Assembly: GCA_003056425.1 (NCBI GenBank)
Contig: PYVY01000012.1
Coordinates: forward strand, 1 to 64,000
Direction: 5' to 3'
From: Alteromonas indica
GTDB taxonomy: Bacteria; Pseudomonadota; Gammaproteobacteria; Enterobacterales; Alteromonadaceae
Length of the DNA stretch: 64,000 nucleotides
Part shown: positions 46,808-56,667 of the stretch, piece by piece
Layout: every line of letters begins with the position of its first letter
Position numbering within the stretch: the first letter of the stretch is position 1
Program-made: the position numbers and the translations under genes
Notes under the pieces: generated by a model
The model's input: the letters and a program-made list of their open reading frames with translations, nothing else
What the model was told of the DNA's origin: nothing
Database searches by the model: none

Positions 46808-47554
46808 ATGTGCGGACGGTTGAATATTACTGACTCAGCGGGCGTTAAGGCCCTTTGTGAGCAACTGGATATCGCCTTGTGGCCAGCACAGGGTATGCAA
46901 TTTGCGCGCTTTGTCAGGCCTACACAAACGGTATCGATAGTATTTGCCCAGCCAACCGGCAGTCAAGCGCATGGCCAACCGTCCAACGTACGGGTTATGC
47001 GCAACGCAGTATGGTGGTTGCTGCTTGAACCCGATGAGCAGCCAGATAGACTAACCTTCAAGCCGTCGCGCTATACCTCCTTCAACACCCGTTATGACAA
47101 GCTTAACAAACCCGGCAGTGCAGGTTATCGCGCCTACCGGCAGCAACGTTGTATTATTCCCGCCCATGGTTTCGGGGAGACGTTAGTTCGGGGGAGCCAA
47201 AAATACTACCATGATCTGGTACCTGAGCCGCCCACGGGGTTGGCTATGGGAGGCCTATACCGGCAGTGGCAGGGGGTCGATGAAGATGGTCAGGCTACCA
47301 TTGAGTATTCCTGTTCTGTGGTGACCTTGCCACCACACCAAAAACTCGGGGCGGTCCATACCAAAGCAAGCCCGTTAATCTTAAGTACCGAAGATGACAG
47401 CGTTCAGCGCTGGCTTGACCCGACAATCAACGAACCTGCGCGGCTAGACGATTTATTGGTGCCTAGATTACGGCACAGTTATCTGGCACAGCCTGTTGAT
47501 AAACCGTCTACCTACCAGTCACAGGGTGAAGCTTTTAGCATTTCAAAAGACTAA
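46808..47554 (+). CDS. SRAP/HMCES (YedK) family protein, divergent
   Basis: 248 residues from the ATG at 46808. This start is required: removal of Met exposes Cys2 (M-C-G-R-L), the residue that crosslinks abasic sites. A GTG six bases upstream is in frame but wrong for that reason. Other SRAP landmarks: SFNTRYDKLNKPGSAGYR (for the usual N-A-R-x-E), RCIIPAHGFGETL (usual GFYEW; the glutamate is kept), and the active-site histidine in GAVHTKASPLIL (usual HDRMPVIL). The YEW and DRMP elements are altered, so it is a divergent member. Expected role: shielding abasic sites in single-stranded DNA. Confidence 0.85.
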   Translation: MCGRLNITDSAGVKALCEQLDIALWPAQGMQFARFVRPTQTVSIVFAQPTGSQAHGQPSNVRVMRNAVWWLLLEPDEQPDRLTFKPSRYTSFNTRYDKLNKPGSAGYRAYRQQRCIIPAHGFGETLVRGSQKYYHDLVPEPPTGLAMGGLYRQWQGVDEDGQATIEYSCSVVTLPPHQKLGAVHTKASPLILSTEDDSVQRWLDPTINEPARLDDLLVPRLRHSYLAQPVDKPSTYQSQGEAFSISKD

Positions 47555-47725
47555 CGCTACCCCCACCACCACATGCTGCGTAATGCCCTGTGGCAATGCA
47601 AAATAGGTCTGCTGGTGGTTACTCTTGCCGGCCTTTAACAACAAAATCTATCGGCACAGCCATCGTTGGGTCGGGCCAAGCCAGCACCCTGGGTAACCAG
47701 CGCACCAACCTGACCTGCCATGGGT

Positions 47726-50700
47726 TTATCGCTGCCGCTTAAGTCGGCGCCAAAGCGCTATGGGCAGCAATAGAAATACCCATACAAGCGCGCCGCCACC
47801 AGAGCTACTGCTGCTTGAGGAATTAGCTACGGTCTGTTCCGGCGATACCGTAATTACCGCTTCGGCGGAATCACTATTGCCGTAGTTGTCCGTTACCGTG
47901 ACAGTCAGCGTGTATTGGGTCTGGCTCGTTACCAGCGGCGTGGTAAATGAAACCGTACTGGAAGTGGAATTACTCAGTGTCAGGGCGCTGTTTTGCGGTA
48001 CGCTCCAGACAAACCGCAATGTATCATTATTCGGATCTGAAGCCTCGGCGCTAAGCGTCTGGGTTTGTCTACCGGACACCGACACAGCCGCCTGTTTACG
48101 CCCATTGATGGTAACTTCAGGGGAACCTTCTACCTGCACTCCGCTATACAGTGCAGCAGTTTCTGATTCAGTGCCTTCAATGTTGGTGACCTGGGAGGTA
48201 ACATTGATAGCAAAAGGCCCCACCGGGGCGCCCGCTTTAATTTGTGCTGAAAAGCCAAGATCGGCTACCACCTGAATCTCAGCGTTTAGAGGATAATAGC
48301 ACACGGCGCTGCCCTCGCTTACGCCATAATCTGCGAGCGAAAAGCCCATGCCGCGCTTGCCTTCGAAGTCTTCAAAGCCCGCTACCCCATGGGTGTTGTC
48401 GGCTACCGTTAAATACCGTACCACCAGCGTCGGCGTAGCCTGGGCGGATTGCTGCTGTATCGCGCGGCTGCCAGCACTGGCCGACGACTCGGACAGTTGG
48501 GCAAGCCATAGCTGCATGCTCACTCTGTTGTTGTTTGCATCAAGTAAATCTTGCCAGGTGATGAGTATGGCATCAGTACCTTGCTGAACCGATACGCTGG
48601 TCATTTCATCGCTGTCCAACTGTGCCCAGAGCGGCGCGACCACCGCGTTTGGCAGGGCGGGGGAAGGCAATTGCGCGGCCAGGCGGGCGTCGGCGGTTAG
48701 CTCATCTGCAAAACTCACAAAACCGTTTCGCGCCACGGTGAGCTGGCTTACCGGCTGGTCCAGGTAGCGCATATTAACAGCAAAGCTGGCGTAGTCGGTT
48801 GCCGTATCAAAGGTATAGGCTTTAGCCGAAGACTGCGCTATTGATGATGCCGTTAGCGCACATTGGTTATCGTTTTGCGCCTGGCTAACGGCAAACAAGG
48901 CATCGGGTTGCTGGACCGACGGTTGCAGAATATCCCACGAAATGGTGTTGCCTGTGACTTCGCCACCAGAACCTACTGAGTCAGCTTCCAGTTGCAGGGT
49001 ATCTGGTAAAACAGCGCTGATGGCATAGCGGCGATCTTCGGTGGTTTCATTGGTAATAACATTAACCGCAAAATCTACGACATCGCCTACGCTATAACGT
49101 CCCGGTGCTGGGGAGCTGAGATAGACATCGTCTTGCTCGCGCACTAAATCAACCTGGGTTAAACCTATATTATTGGGGTTATCGCTATTACTGCCCAGTT
49201 CAAATGCGCCGTAATAGCGTTCATCCCTTTGGGCATCAGGTAATTGCCAGAATAACCGCAAATCAAATTCGGCCATTGCAGCAGCCTGAGCCGGGCCTTC
49301 TACGCTAAAGTTATCGCTTGGTGTATTGTCGACTACAGCATAATGTAACGTGAAGTCGTCGGCCTGAGCGCCGGATCCGACATAATTTTGTACTAAAATA
49401 AAATAGGTACCTGCGACCGGATATTCCAGGCTGATATACTCGTTCGAATCAAACGCCGTGCTTTGGGCTACCAGCTCACTTTCTTCTGGTACCCCGTTGC
49501 CGTTATCATCCCGAGCAAGATACAGGTCAATATCGGGGGAACTGGCATTGGTTACCTCTGCTACGAGCCGGATATCCTGCTCATTTACCACCACAGTATG
49601 GGTGTAAATGCCATCTGCGCTATCATCGAATAGCGAACTATTGTTGCTATCAGCAGCAAGACGATCTTCAACTTTGGTGGACGCCACCAAGCCATAAGCG
49701 GTGGCCGCGAAATCTTCAATGTCGACAGTGAAAATATCTTTTAATACGTAACTGTCGTAATTGCGGTGCGCTTCGATATTGACGGTATCGGGTACCGTAC
49801 CATTGCTGGCAAAACCTACCACCGGAATATGCAGTTCAGGGCTGTTATCCGTGATTAACCTTACCGTCCCATAACCCCAGACATTATTTTGTAGCGCCGC
49901 GGCGTTCATGGTAATCGTGAGCTGTTGTGTCTGACCTTCGCTTAAAGTGAAACTGGCCGGTACCACGGTAAGCTCAAAGGCCTCGGTAAGTGACTGAGTC
50001 TGGGCGCTCCAGGTTCCGCTTTGGGTGGCTGTTACCGTCCGCGTCCAGGTGCAGGTAGTGAAGCAATTTGCATCGACCACCGCAGGCATATTCAGCGCCC
50101 GCGGTTCGCCGCCCAGGTCAGGGTTAGCGGCAGTATAGCGGGCGGTGGTTTCATGCATTACCAGTGAGGCACGAATGGCATCATCTACCTGAACCCGACC
50201 GGCTCCCATGGCAAACCAGTCAGCCGGCGTCTGGCCATCAGTGGTTACTGCAGTATTGGCGGTCATCATCAGGGCTGAGCGAATTTCATCGACCGACCAG
50301 TCAGGGTGGGCGTTGGCTACCAGGGCCGCGGCCCCGGCAACATGAGGGCTAGCCATTGAGGTACCGGAAAGATAAGCAAAATCAGCCGGTGCAGGGCCGG
50401 TTTCGTCATGGCCATAATGCTCATCTGAAAATGCTGCGTATACATCGACGCCGGGGGCGGTAAGATGGGGGGTAAGCGTGCTGACCGAAGAGTTGGGGCC
50501 GCGGGAAGAAAAATCCGCCATAATGTCAGCCTGATCATCATCGATAGTAATACCGCCGGTGGCGGCAGTAATGGTTGCGCTATGCCCACTACCCAACGCT
50601 AACCAGTCTCGTAACCGCGAGGCATCCGCCGCCGTGATATGAATTCCCGGAATCACGTAGGTGTCATTAGCCAAATTATCAGCCCCATCTGCTACATTGG

Positions 50701-52306
50701 CTAAAACAAAGCCGGCGGCGCCACCGGCCTGGACATTTTTAGCTTTTTGTATCCGCGCAATATCGCCACGATCGCATACCACTATCTGGCCATCAAACGT
50801 TCCCGCAGGATAGGGCTCCAGACATTGCGCTGGGTCGGCGCCAGGGTTGTTGGCGTTGGCATAATCTCCAGCGTAAACAATGGCGCCGGACAGCGCTGCG
50901 GTATTACTCGAACCGGTAACGGGTGACAGCGGGGTTAAGCCGCCCTCAAAGTTGGTAAGCTGCTTAGAATAATCAATCAGTCTGCCATGGCTACTGGCAC
51001 CCACAACCGTTAACCAGGGAGCATGCTTATCGGTCGTATAGGTAGCAGGGCCATCATTACTGGCAGAGTGGCTGGAAAACACGCCGGCTTCGTGGGCATT
51101 CAGCCAGGCCGTATTCACCGCGCCGCTCCAGGGATCGCCCCCGCCAGAAACTGAAAAATTGATAATATCTACCACCCCGGAAGCAACCGCATCATCGATA
51201 GCTTTAACAATGGCGGAGTCATAACAGCCATTATAGGTATCATCTGTTTCGCCCGGTAAACATACCTGGTAGGACACCAGGTTAGCATGAGGGGCTACCC
51301 CGGAAATGCGGGAGTAGACAAAGCCTGATTCTATGCCATCACTAGCCTGGGCCCCGCCATCGGGGAAAACTTCTTTTACCTCATATAACACGTTACCTGC
51401 TGCGGTAGCGGCCACATGCGAGCCATGGCCGTTATAATCCTCACCGGTAGGGGCCAGCTCAGGGGTAAACACCTCAGCATCACTATAAGCATTGGTAATA
51501 TCGGGGTAACTTACAACGCCAATTAATTTATCATTGCACAGGTCGGGATACTGCTGGGCACAGTCACCTAAATAAACCCCGGATCCTAATGGGTTGGTGT
51601 GGTCGTAGCCATCATCGCCGACGTCAGCAAAAGAGCGGTGGTCGGTATTGATACCGGTATCCAGCACGGCAATTGTAATGCCCTCGCCAAGGTTGGCCGC
51701 CGCGCCATTGTCAAGCTGACCTTCCCATACCGGTTGGGCGCCAATCAATATCGGGCCGGTATCGGTGTTAAGCTTACGTTTATAATCAAGGTGTACCTGC
51801 TGAACGCCAGACATATGGCGAATGTGGCTAATTTGAGCAGGCGTTGCTTTAATCGCCATTCCATTGAGGGCGTACTGATAGCGGCTTACTACCTCTATCT
51901 TGCCAACCAGGCGGGTAATATCATCAACCTGTTGCAGCTGGGTTTGTTCAAGTTGTTGCTGATATGCCTGAACGCTGGCATGCTGCGGGTTTAGCCGGGG
52001 CATGCTTCGGCCCTTACGGGTGGCAGAAACACTGCGTGGACTCGCATTGCGTAGTCCCGGCTGGCGCGCCACCGGCAGGTCATCAAACTGCACGATATAC
52101 ATTTGGCTGTCAGCGCTGCTGTCCGCAAGCGCAGCGGCGGGCCCGGTAACGGTAGTTAGCTGCTGGTTTTTGGCAGCGGACTTGTTGATAGAAACCGGTT
52201 TACCCGATAACGCCGGGATAGTGCTCGCTGACTGCGCAGCGGAGCCGGCGCTGGCATACAACAGGCCAATGGCAACAAAAGATAATGACGATAACTTCAC
52301 ACACAT
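47726..52306 (-). CDS. Large secreted subtilisin-like (S8) protease with GlyGly-CTERM tail
   Basis: 1526 residues from the ATG at 52306, which gives a proper signal peptide (LSSLSFVAIGLLYASAGSAA); a start at 52423 puts 39 polar residues before it. An I9-type propeptide (about 65-170) precedes the S8 domain with Asp216 (IAVLDTGINTDHRSF), His294 (NGHGSHVAATAAG) and Ser650 (LSGTSMASPHVAGAA). A PA-domain insertion spans about 455-590. C-terminal modules: an Fn3-like domain, a pre-peptidase-like beta domain (DLYLARDDNGNGVPEESELV), and a PKD/cadherin-like domain (VTDNYGNSDSAEAVITV). The end SSSSSSGGGALVWVFLLLPI plus a basic tail is a GlyGly-CTERM signal for rhombosortase processing and type II secretion. 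Monocistronic. Confidence 0.92.
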   Translation of the reverse strand: MCVKLSSLSFVAIGLLYASAGSAAQSASTIPALSGKPVSINKSAAKNQQLTTVTGPAAALADSSADSQMYIVQFDDLPVARQPGLRNASPRSVSATRKGRSMPRLNPQHASVQAYQQQLEQTQLQQVDDITRLVGKIEVVSRYQYALNGMAIKATPAQISHIRHMSGVQQVHLDYKRKLNTDTGPILIGAQPVWEGQLDNGAAANLGEGITIAVLDTGINTDHRSFADVGDDGYDHTNPLGSGVYLGDCAQQYPDLCNDKLIGVVSYPDITNAYSDAEVFTPELAPTGEDYNGHGSHVAATAAGNVLYEVKEVFPDGGAQASDGIESGFVYSRISGVAPHANLVSYQVCLPGETDDTYNGCYDSAIVKAIDDAVASGVVDIINFSVSGGGDPWSGAVNTAWLNAHEAGVFSSHSASNDGPATYTTDKHAPWLTVVGASSHGRLIDYSKQLTNFEGGLTPLSPVTGSSNTAALSGAIVYAGDYANANNPGADPAQCLEPYPAGTFDGQIVVCDRGDIARIQKAKNVQAGGAAGFVLANVADGADNLANDTYVIPGIHITAADASRLRDWLALGSGHSATITAATGGITIDDDQADIMADFSSRGPNSSVSTLTPHLTAPGVDVYAAFSDEHYGHDETGPAPADFAYLSGTSMASPHVAGAAALVANAHPDWSVDEIRSALMMTANTAVTTDGQTPADWFAMGAGRVQVDDAIRASLVMHETTARYTAANPDLGGEPRALNMPAVVDANCFTTCTWTRTVTATQSGTWSAQTQSLTEAFELTVVPASFTLSEGQTQQLTITMNAAALQNNVWGYGTVRLITDNSPELHIPVVGFASNGTVPDTVNIEAHRNYDSYVLKDIFTVDIEDFAATAYGLVASTKVEDRLAADSNNSSLFDDSADGIYTHTVVVNEQDIRLVAEVTNASSPDIDLYLARDDNGNGVPEESELVAQSTAFDSNEYISLEYPVAGTYFILVQNYVGSGAQADDFTLHYAVVDNTPSDNFSVEGPAQAAAMAEFDLRLFWQLPDAQRDERYYGAFELGSNSDNPNNIGLTQVDLVREQDDVYLSSPAPGRYSVGDVVDFAVNVITNETTEDRRYAISAVLPDTLQLEADSVGSGGEVTGNTISWDILQPSVQQPDALFAVSQAQNDNQCALTASSIAQSSAKAYTFDTATDYASFAVNMRYLDQPVSQLTVARNGFVSFADELTADARLAAQLPSPALPNAVVAPLWAQLDSDEMTSVSVQQGTDAILITWQDLLDANNNRVSMQLWLAQLSESSASAGSRAIQQQSAQATPTLVVRYLTVADNTHGVAGFEDFEGKRGMGFSLADYGVSEGSAVCYYPLNAEIQVVADLGFSAQIKAGAPVGPFAINVTSQVTNIEGTESETAALYSGVQVEGSPEVTINGRKQAAVSVSGRQTQTLSAEASDPNNDTLRFVWSVPQNSALTLSNSTSSTVSFTTPLVTSQTQYTLTVTVTDNYGNSDSAEAVITVSPEQTVANSSSSSSSGGGALVWVFLLLPIALWRRLKRQR

Positions 52307-52672
52307 TCTCCGGCTACAGGTGCCCAGCTGTCTTGAGCACTTCAGTAATGATGATAATAGCAGCCTTATTCTGAACGAATCATGAAACCCCTGCCATATC
52401 GGGATATTTTCTTTTGTATACATCGTAATACGTAGGTGCGTATGGGACGGCAGTCTAAAGCTGAGTAAATGTTAGTCAATTGCCTGTATAAGTTTAATGT
52501 TATGTAAAGATGCAGGACGTACATCATTACTATTGGCCTGTTTTGAGGATACATATTGCAGTAATCGTGCTGCTCGTTAGTAAAATAGCAAGGTGTGTAA
52601 AGCCCACATGAACTAGCATAGGTTCTATTCGGTAAAAGGTTTTTAACCTTCCTATAACAAGAGGGATTCACA

Positions 52673-53860
52673 GTGCAAGACAGAAATCATCTGGCACGGG
52701 TCACTACCACTCATCAGGTGCATATTATTGAAAATGGCCTGATAGATATACCTATGCTGCAAGTCCTCAAACCAGACGGCACACTTCATGAACAGGCCGA
52801 GGAGCCTGAGATCACGCAGGAGGTGGCCTGCAAAATCTACGATACAATGGAATATATCCGTATTTTGGATGAGCGGATGATTGGTGCGCAGCGCCAAGGC
52901 CGTATCAGTTTTTATCTGGCGTCAACAGGTGAAGAAGCGGCGGCAGTAGGTAGCGCAGCGGCGCTGCAGCCTCAGGATATGATCATGTCGCAATACCGGG
53001 AGCAGGGCGCTTTGGCCTATCGCGGCTATACCACCGCGCAATTCATGAATCAGATGTTCAGTAATGAAAAGGACCCGAATAAAGGCCGCCAAATGCCTAT
53101 TCATTACGGCGATAAAGCGCTTAACTTCATGACCATATCGTCACCATTAGGTACCCAGATACCCCAGGCCGCGGGTTATGCTTACGGCCAAAAAATGGCC
53201 GGCCTAGATGCCGTAACTATCTGTTATTTTGGTGAAGGAGCAGCATCAGAAGGTGATTTTCATGCCGGCCTGAATATGGCTGCTGTATTACACTGCCCGG
53301 CAATTTTCTTTTGCCGTAATAATGGCTACGCCATTTCTACCCCGGCTGAGGAACAGTTTGCCGGTGACGGCATTGCTTCACGCGGACTGGGTTATGGAGT
53401 GAAGACTATCCGGGTGGACGGCAACGATCCGCTGGCAGTGTACGCTGCAACATTAAAAGCGCGGGAACTGGCACTCAGTGAGCGCTGCCCGATATTAATT
53501 GAAGCGATGACTTACCGTTTGGCGGCGCATTCTACCTCTGATGATCCTACCGGCTACCGGTCTCGTGATGAAGAAGACAAATGGCGGCTTAAAGATCCGA
53601 TCCAACGTATGGCTAAGTGGCTGCAGCATAAAGGATGGTTCGATGAAGCGGCTAACAAAGCGCTTATTGATGAGTCGCGCCAGGCTGTATTGTCGGCATT
53701 AAAAGAGGCCGAGAAAATACCGGTTAATCCTATTGATGACATGGTTACCGATGTTTACGACAAGGTGCCGCCGCACTTGCAGTACCAGATGAACGAGCTT
53801 AAAGCACATATCGAGAAATACCCGCAGGCGTATCCTAAAACCGCCGGGAGAAACAAGTAA
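52673..53860 (+). CDS. bkdA: Branched-chain 2-oxoacid dehydrogenase E1 alpha subunit
   Basis: 395 residues, GTG start with AGAGGG 8 bases upstream. Thiamine-diphosphate enzyme that decarboxylates the 2-oxoacids of valine, leucine and isoleucine. Motifs: [46 protein letters not shown] motif [19 protein letters not shown]...[10 protein letters not shown], and the regulatory-loop region [16 protein letters not shown]. First of three genes; the beta subunit starts at the last base of this gene. Confidence 0.93.
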   Translation: MQDRNHLARVTTTHQVHIIENGLIDIPMLQVLKPDGTLHEQAEEPEITQEVACKIYDTMEYIRILDERMIGAQRQGRISFYLASTGEEAAAVGSAAALQPQDMIMSQYREQGALAYRGYTTAQFMNQMFSNEKDPNKGRQMPIHYGDKALNFMTISSPLGTQIPQAAGYAYGQKMAGLDAVTICYFGEGAASEGDFHAGLNMAAVLHCPAIFFCRNNGYAISTPAEEQFAGDGIASRGLGYGVKTIRVDGNDPLAVYAATLKARELALSERCPILIEAMTYRLAAHSTSDDPTGYRSRDEEDKWRLKDPIQRMAKWLQHKGWFDEAANKALIDESRQAVLSALKEAEKIPVNPIDDMVTDVYDKVPPHLQYQMNELKAHIEKYPQAYPKTAGRNK

Positions 53861-54837
53861 TGGCCAAAATGAATTTGTTACAGGCAATCAATAACGCGCT
53901 GGTTACCGTCATGGAACAGGATAAGCAGGCGATGGTGTTTGGTGAAGACGTTGGGCATTTTGGTGGTGTATTTCGGGCGACCAGCAATTTACAGGAAAAA
54001 TTTGGTAAGTCGCGGTGCTTTAATACGCCCTTAACAGAACAGGGTATTATTGGTTTTGCCAACGGCCTGGCGGCGCAGGGCTCAACCGCTATCGCGGAAA
54101 TTCAGTTTGCTGACTATATCTTTCCAGCCTTTGACCAGATAGTTAACGAAACAGCTAAGTTTCGCTATCGCTCTGGCGGCCAGTTTTCCTGCGGTACGCT
54201 GACCATCCGTACGCCGTATGGGGGGGGGATAGCCGGGGGGCTTTATCATAGCCAGTCGCCCGAAGCCTTTTTTGCCCACTGTCCGGGGCTCAAAATAGTG
54301 GTACCGCGTAACCCTTATCAAGCAAAGGGCCTGTTACTTGCCGCTATTCGAGATAATAATCCCGTCCTGTTCATGGAGCCTAAACGCTTATACCGGGCAT
54401 CGGTCAGCGAAGTACCCGAAGAGGATTATGAGTTGCCATTAGGCAAAGCGGATGTGGTGCAAGAGGGCACTGACATTACGCTGTTAGGCTGGGGGGCCCA
54501 AATCGAAATATTACAGCAAGCTGCCGAGATGGCCTTAGAAGATGGCATCTCCTGTGAAATTGTCGATTTACGGTCTATCTCACCCTGGGATGCACAGACA
54601 GTGGCTGAGTCGGTGATGAAAACCGGGCGTTTACTGATCAATCATGAAGCGCCCCTGACCGGCGGCTTTGCCAGCGAGATCGCAGCTACCATTCAGGATA
54701 AATGCTTTTTGTATCTGGAAGCCCCGGTGGCCCGGGTGTGTGGATTGGATACACCCTATCCGCTGGCACATGAAAAAGAATATATGCCAGACCAGTATAA
54801 AACGTATGAAGCTATCAAACGTACACTGAAGTACTAG
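53860..54837 (+). CDS. bkdB: Branched-chain 2-oxoacid dehydrogenase E1 beta subunit
   Basis: 325 residues. Transketolase-like Pyr domain: [78 protein letters not shown], and the C-terminal transketolase domain with [28 protein letters not shown] and [11 protein letters not shown]. Forms the alpha2beta2 E1 with the upstream gene. A run of nine G (54220-54228) followed by a run of six G (54235-54240) encodes Y-G-G-G-I-A-G-G-L. Confidence 0.93.
   Translation: MAKMNLLQAINNALVTVMEQDKQAMVFGEDVGHFGGVFRATSNLQEKFGKSRCFNTPLTEQGIIGFANGLAAQGSTAIAEIQFADYIFPAFDQIVNETAKFRYRSGGQFSCGTLTIRTPYGGGIAGGLYHSQSPEAFFAHCPGLKIVVPRNPYQAKGLLLAAIRDNNPVLFMEPKRLYRASVSEVPEEDYELPLGKADVVQEGTDITLLGWGAQIEILQQAAEMALEDGISCEIVDLRSISPWDAQTVAESVMKTGRLLINHEAPLTGGFASEIAATIQDKCFLYLEAPVARVCGLDTPYPLAHEKEYMPDQYKTYEAIKRTLKY
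54220..54240 (+). repeat. Poly-G tract inside the E1 beta gene
   Basis: Nine G at 54220-54228, the spacer ATAGCC, then six G at 54235-54240, all coding. Synonymous GGN codons would avoid the run. Such tracts are slippage-prone in replication and sequencing. Confidence 0.8.
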
Positions 54838-54846
54838 GGGCAACCA

Positions 54847-56547
54847 ATGACGACGGAATTTATTTTACCGGATATCGGCGAAGGTATCGTTGAGTGTGAA
54901 CTGCTTGAGTGGTTGGTGGCAGAAGGCGACATTATTGAAGAAGACCAGCCGGTGGCTGAAGTGATGACGGATAAGGCGACGGTACAGATCCCGGCAATGC
55001 ATGCCGGCAAAGTGCTGACCTTGCATTACCAGGTGGGCGATATTGCAAAGGTGCATGCTCCATTATTTGCTATGCAGATTAACGATGAGCAGGCGACTCC
55101 GGCAAGTGACGAGGGTAAGCCGGCGCAGCATAACACCGCCGAGATTCCAAGCCTGCCAGAGGCCGATGAGCCGAGCACAACATCTGCACCAGCGCAGGGA
55201 GACCTGAGCGCACGTAATAAGACGGGCTCTGACACTACTGAGGACTTTATATTACCTGATATTGGTGAAGGTATTGTGGAGTGCGAAATCGTCAAGTGGC
55301 ATGTTGCAAAAGGCGATACCATTACCGAAGATCAACCTGTGGTTGAAGTAATGACGGATAAAGCGGTAGTCGAAATACCGGCAAAGCATGCCGGCATCGT
55401 GAGTGAGCTTTATTATCAGCAAGGCGATATTGCCAAGGTCCACGCACCGTTATTTTGTCTGACCATCGCCGCCAGCGCCGCTACGCCGAAGGCGCCAGCC
55501 GATACTGCTGGTCCAGCGCCGTCGGCGCGCTCTACTACACAGGCTACGCCATCCGCTAGCCCGGCTGCGGCAGACACCCACTGGCCGGATGGCGAATTTG
55601 AACCGCCTGTAGCAATCCCAGGGCGCGTTCTGGCCAGCCCAGCGGTGCGCCGGATAGCCCGAGAACAGCAGATTGATCTTACCCAGCTAACCGGTAGTGG
55701 AAAAAAAGGCCGCATTCTTAAACAGGATGTGGTGAATTATCAGCCACCGGCCGCCCAGCGTACAGCCGTCGATACCGACGCTGCTGGTGGACCGGCTCGG
55801 TCAACAGCATCATCAAGCGATAGCGCAGTTTCGTCAGCGGGTGGATATCGGGTTGAGGCAGTGCGGGGCGTACGCGCCGCCATGGCTAAACAAATGGCTG
55901 CTTCGGTGCAAACTATTCCACACTTTACTGTTAGTGACGAGTTGCGCATGGATGCCCTGATAGCCCTACGTGAGCAGTTAAAGCCAGCGTTTGCGGAACA
56001 GGGCGTAAAACTTAGTTTTATGCCATTTTTTGTAAAAGCCTTGTCGCTGGCACTAAACGCGTTCCCGATCTTAAATAGTCAGCTTAATGACGATGTCACC
56101 GAGCTGCGTTATTTTGACGATCATAATATTGGCTTCGCGGTGGATTCAAAAATCGGCTTGTTAGTACCCAATATCAAGCAGGTACAAACCCTGAGCTTAT
56201 TCGATATTGCCAGCCAGATGCAGGATATTATTGAGCAGGCGCGGGCCGGAAAAATTGCCGGTGATACCCTTAAAGGGGGCACCATCAGTATTTCTAATAT
56301 CGGTGCGTTGGGCGGGATAACCGCTACCCCGGTTATTAATAAGCCTGAAGCAGCTATTGTAGCGCTGGGTAAAACCCAGCGTTTACCTCGCTTTAATGCC
56401 AATGATGAGGTTGAAGCCCATCACATTATGCAGGTTAACTGGTCTGGCGATCATCGTATTGTAGATGGCGCCACCATGGTTAAGTTTAACAACTTGTGGT
56501 GCCATTATTTAATGAACCCTACTGCAATGCTGGCCCACCTACGCTAA
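54847..56547 (+). CDS. bkdC: Branched-chain 2-oxoacid dehydrogenase E2 (dihydrolipoyl acyltransferase), two lipoyl domains
   Basis: 566 residues. Two lipoyl domains, each starting with ILPDIGEGIVECE; lipoyl lysines at about 43 (EVMTDKATVQIP) and 172 (EVMTDKAVVEIP). The E1/E3-binding domain is at about 257-290 (ASPAVRRIAREQQIDLTQL). The catalytic domain has TIPHFTVSDELRMD, MPFFVKALSLAL, and DHRIVDGATM (catalytic His about 536). Linkers are Ala/Pro/Ser-rich. It starts 9 bases after E1 beta. No E3 gene follows, so lipoamide dehydrogenase is supplied from elsewhere. A hairpin terminator follows. Confidence 0.94.
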   Translation: MTTEFILPDIGEGIVECELLEWLVAEGDIIEEDQPVAEVMTDKATVQIPAMHAGKVLTLHYQVGDIAKVHAPLFAMQINDEQATPASDEGKPAQHNTAEIPSLPEADEPSTTSAPAQGDLSARNKTGSDTTEDFILPDIGEGIVECEIVKWHVAKGDTITEDQPVVEVMTDKAVVEIPAKHAGIVSELYYQQGDIAKVHAPLFCLTIAASAATPKAPADTAGPAPSARSTTQATPSASPAAADTHWPDGEFEPPVAIPGRVLASPAVRRIAREQQIDLTQLTGSGKKGRILKQDVVNYQPPAAQRTAVDTDAAGGPARSTASSSDSAVSSAGGYRVEAVRGVRAAMAKQMAASVQTIPHFTVSDELRMDALIALREQLKPAFAEQGVKLSFMPFFVKALSLALNAFPILNSQLNDDVTELRYFDDHNIGFAVDSKIGLLVPNIKQVQTLSLFDIASQMQDIIEQARAGKIAGDTLKGGTISISNIGALGGITATPVINKPEAAIVALGKTQRLPRFNANDEVEAHHIMQVNWSGDHRIVDGATMVKFNNLWCHYLMNPTAMLAHLR

Positions 56548-56584
56548 CCCCATTCGCGCTTGCCAAAAGGGACAAGCTAGCGCG

Positions 56585-56613
56585 CAGGGGCCTCAATAGG
56601 CCCCTGTCTATTT
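56585..56613 (+). terminator. Candidate terminator after the bkd operon
   Basis: Perfect 9-bp stem CAGGGGCCT / AGGCCCCTG with loop CAAT (56585-56606), followed by TCTATTTTC. The T-rich tail is imperfect. Confidence 0.7.
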
Positions 56614-56667
56614 TCGTGCAGCACAGGTAAAATACCCCCTTTAACCAATCTTTGATCAGGGTTTTAC

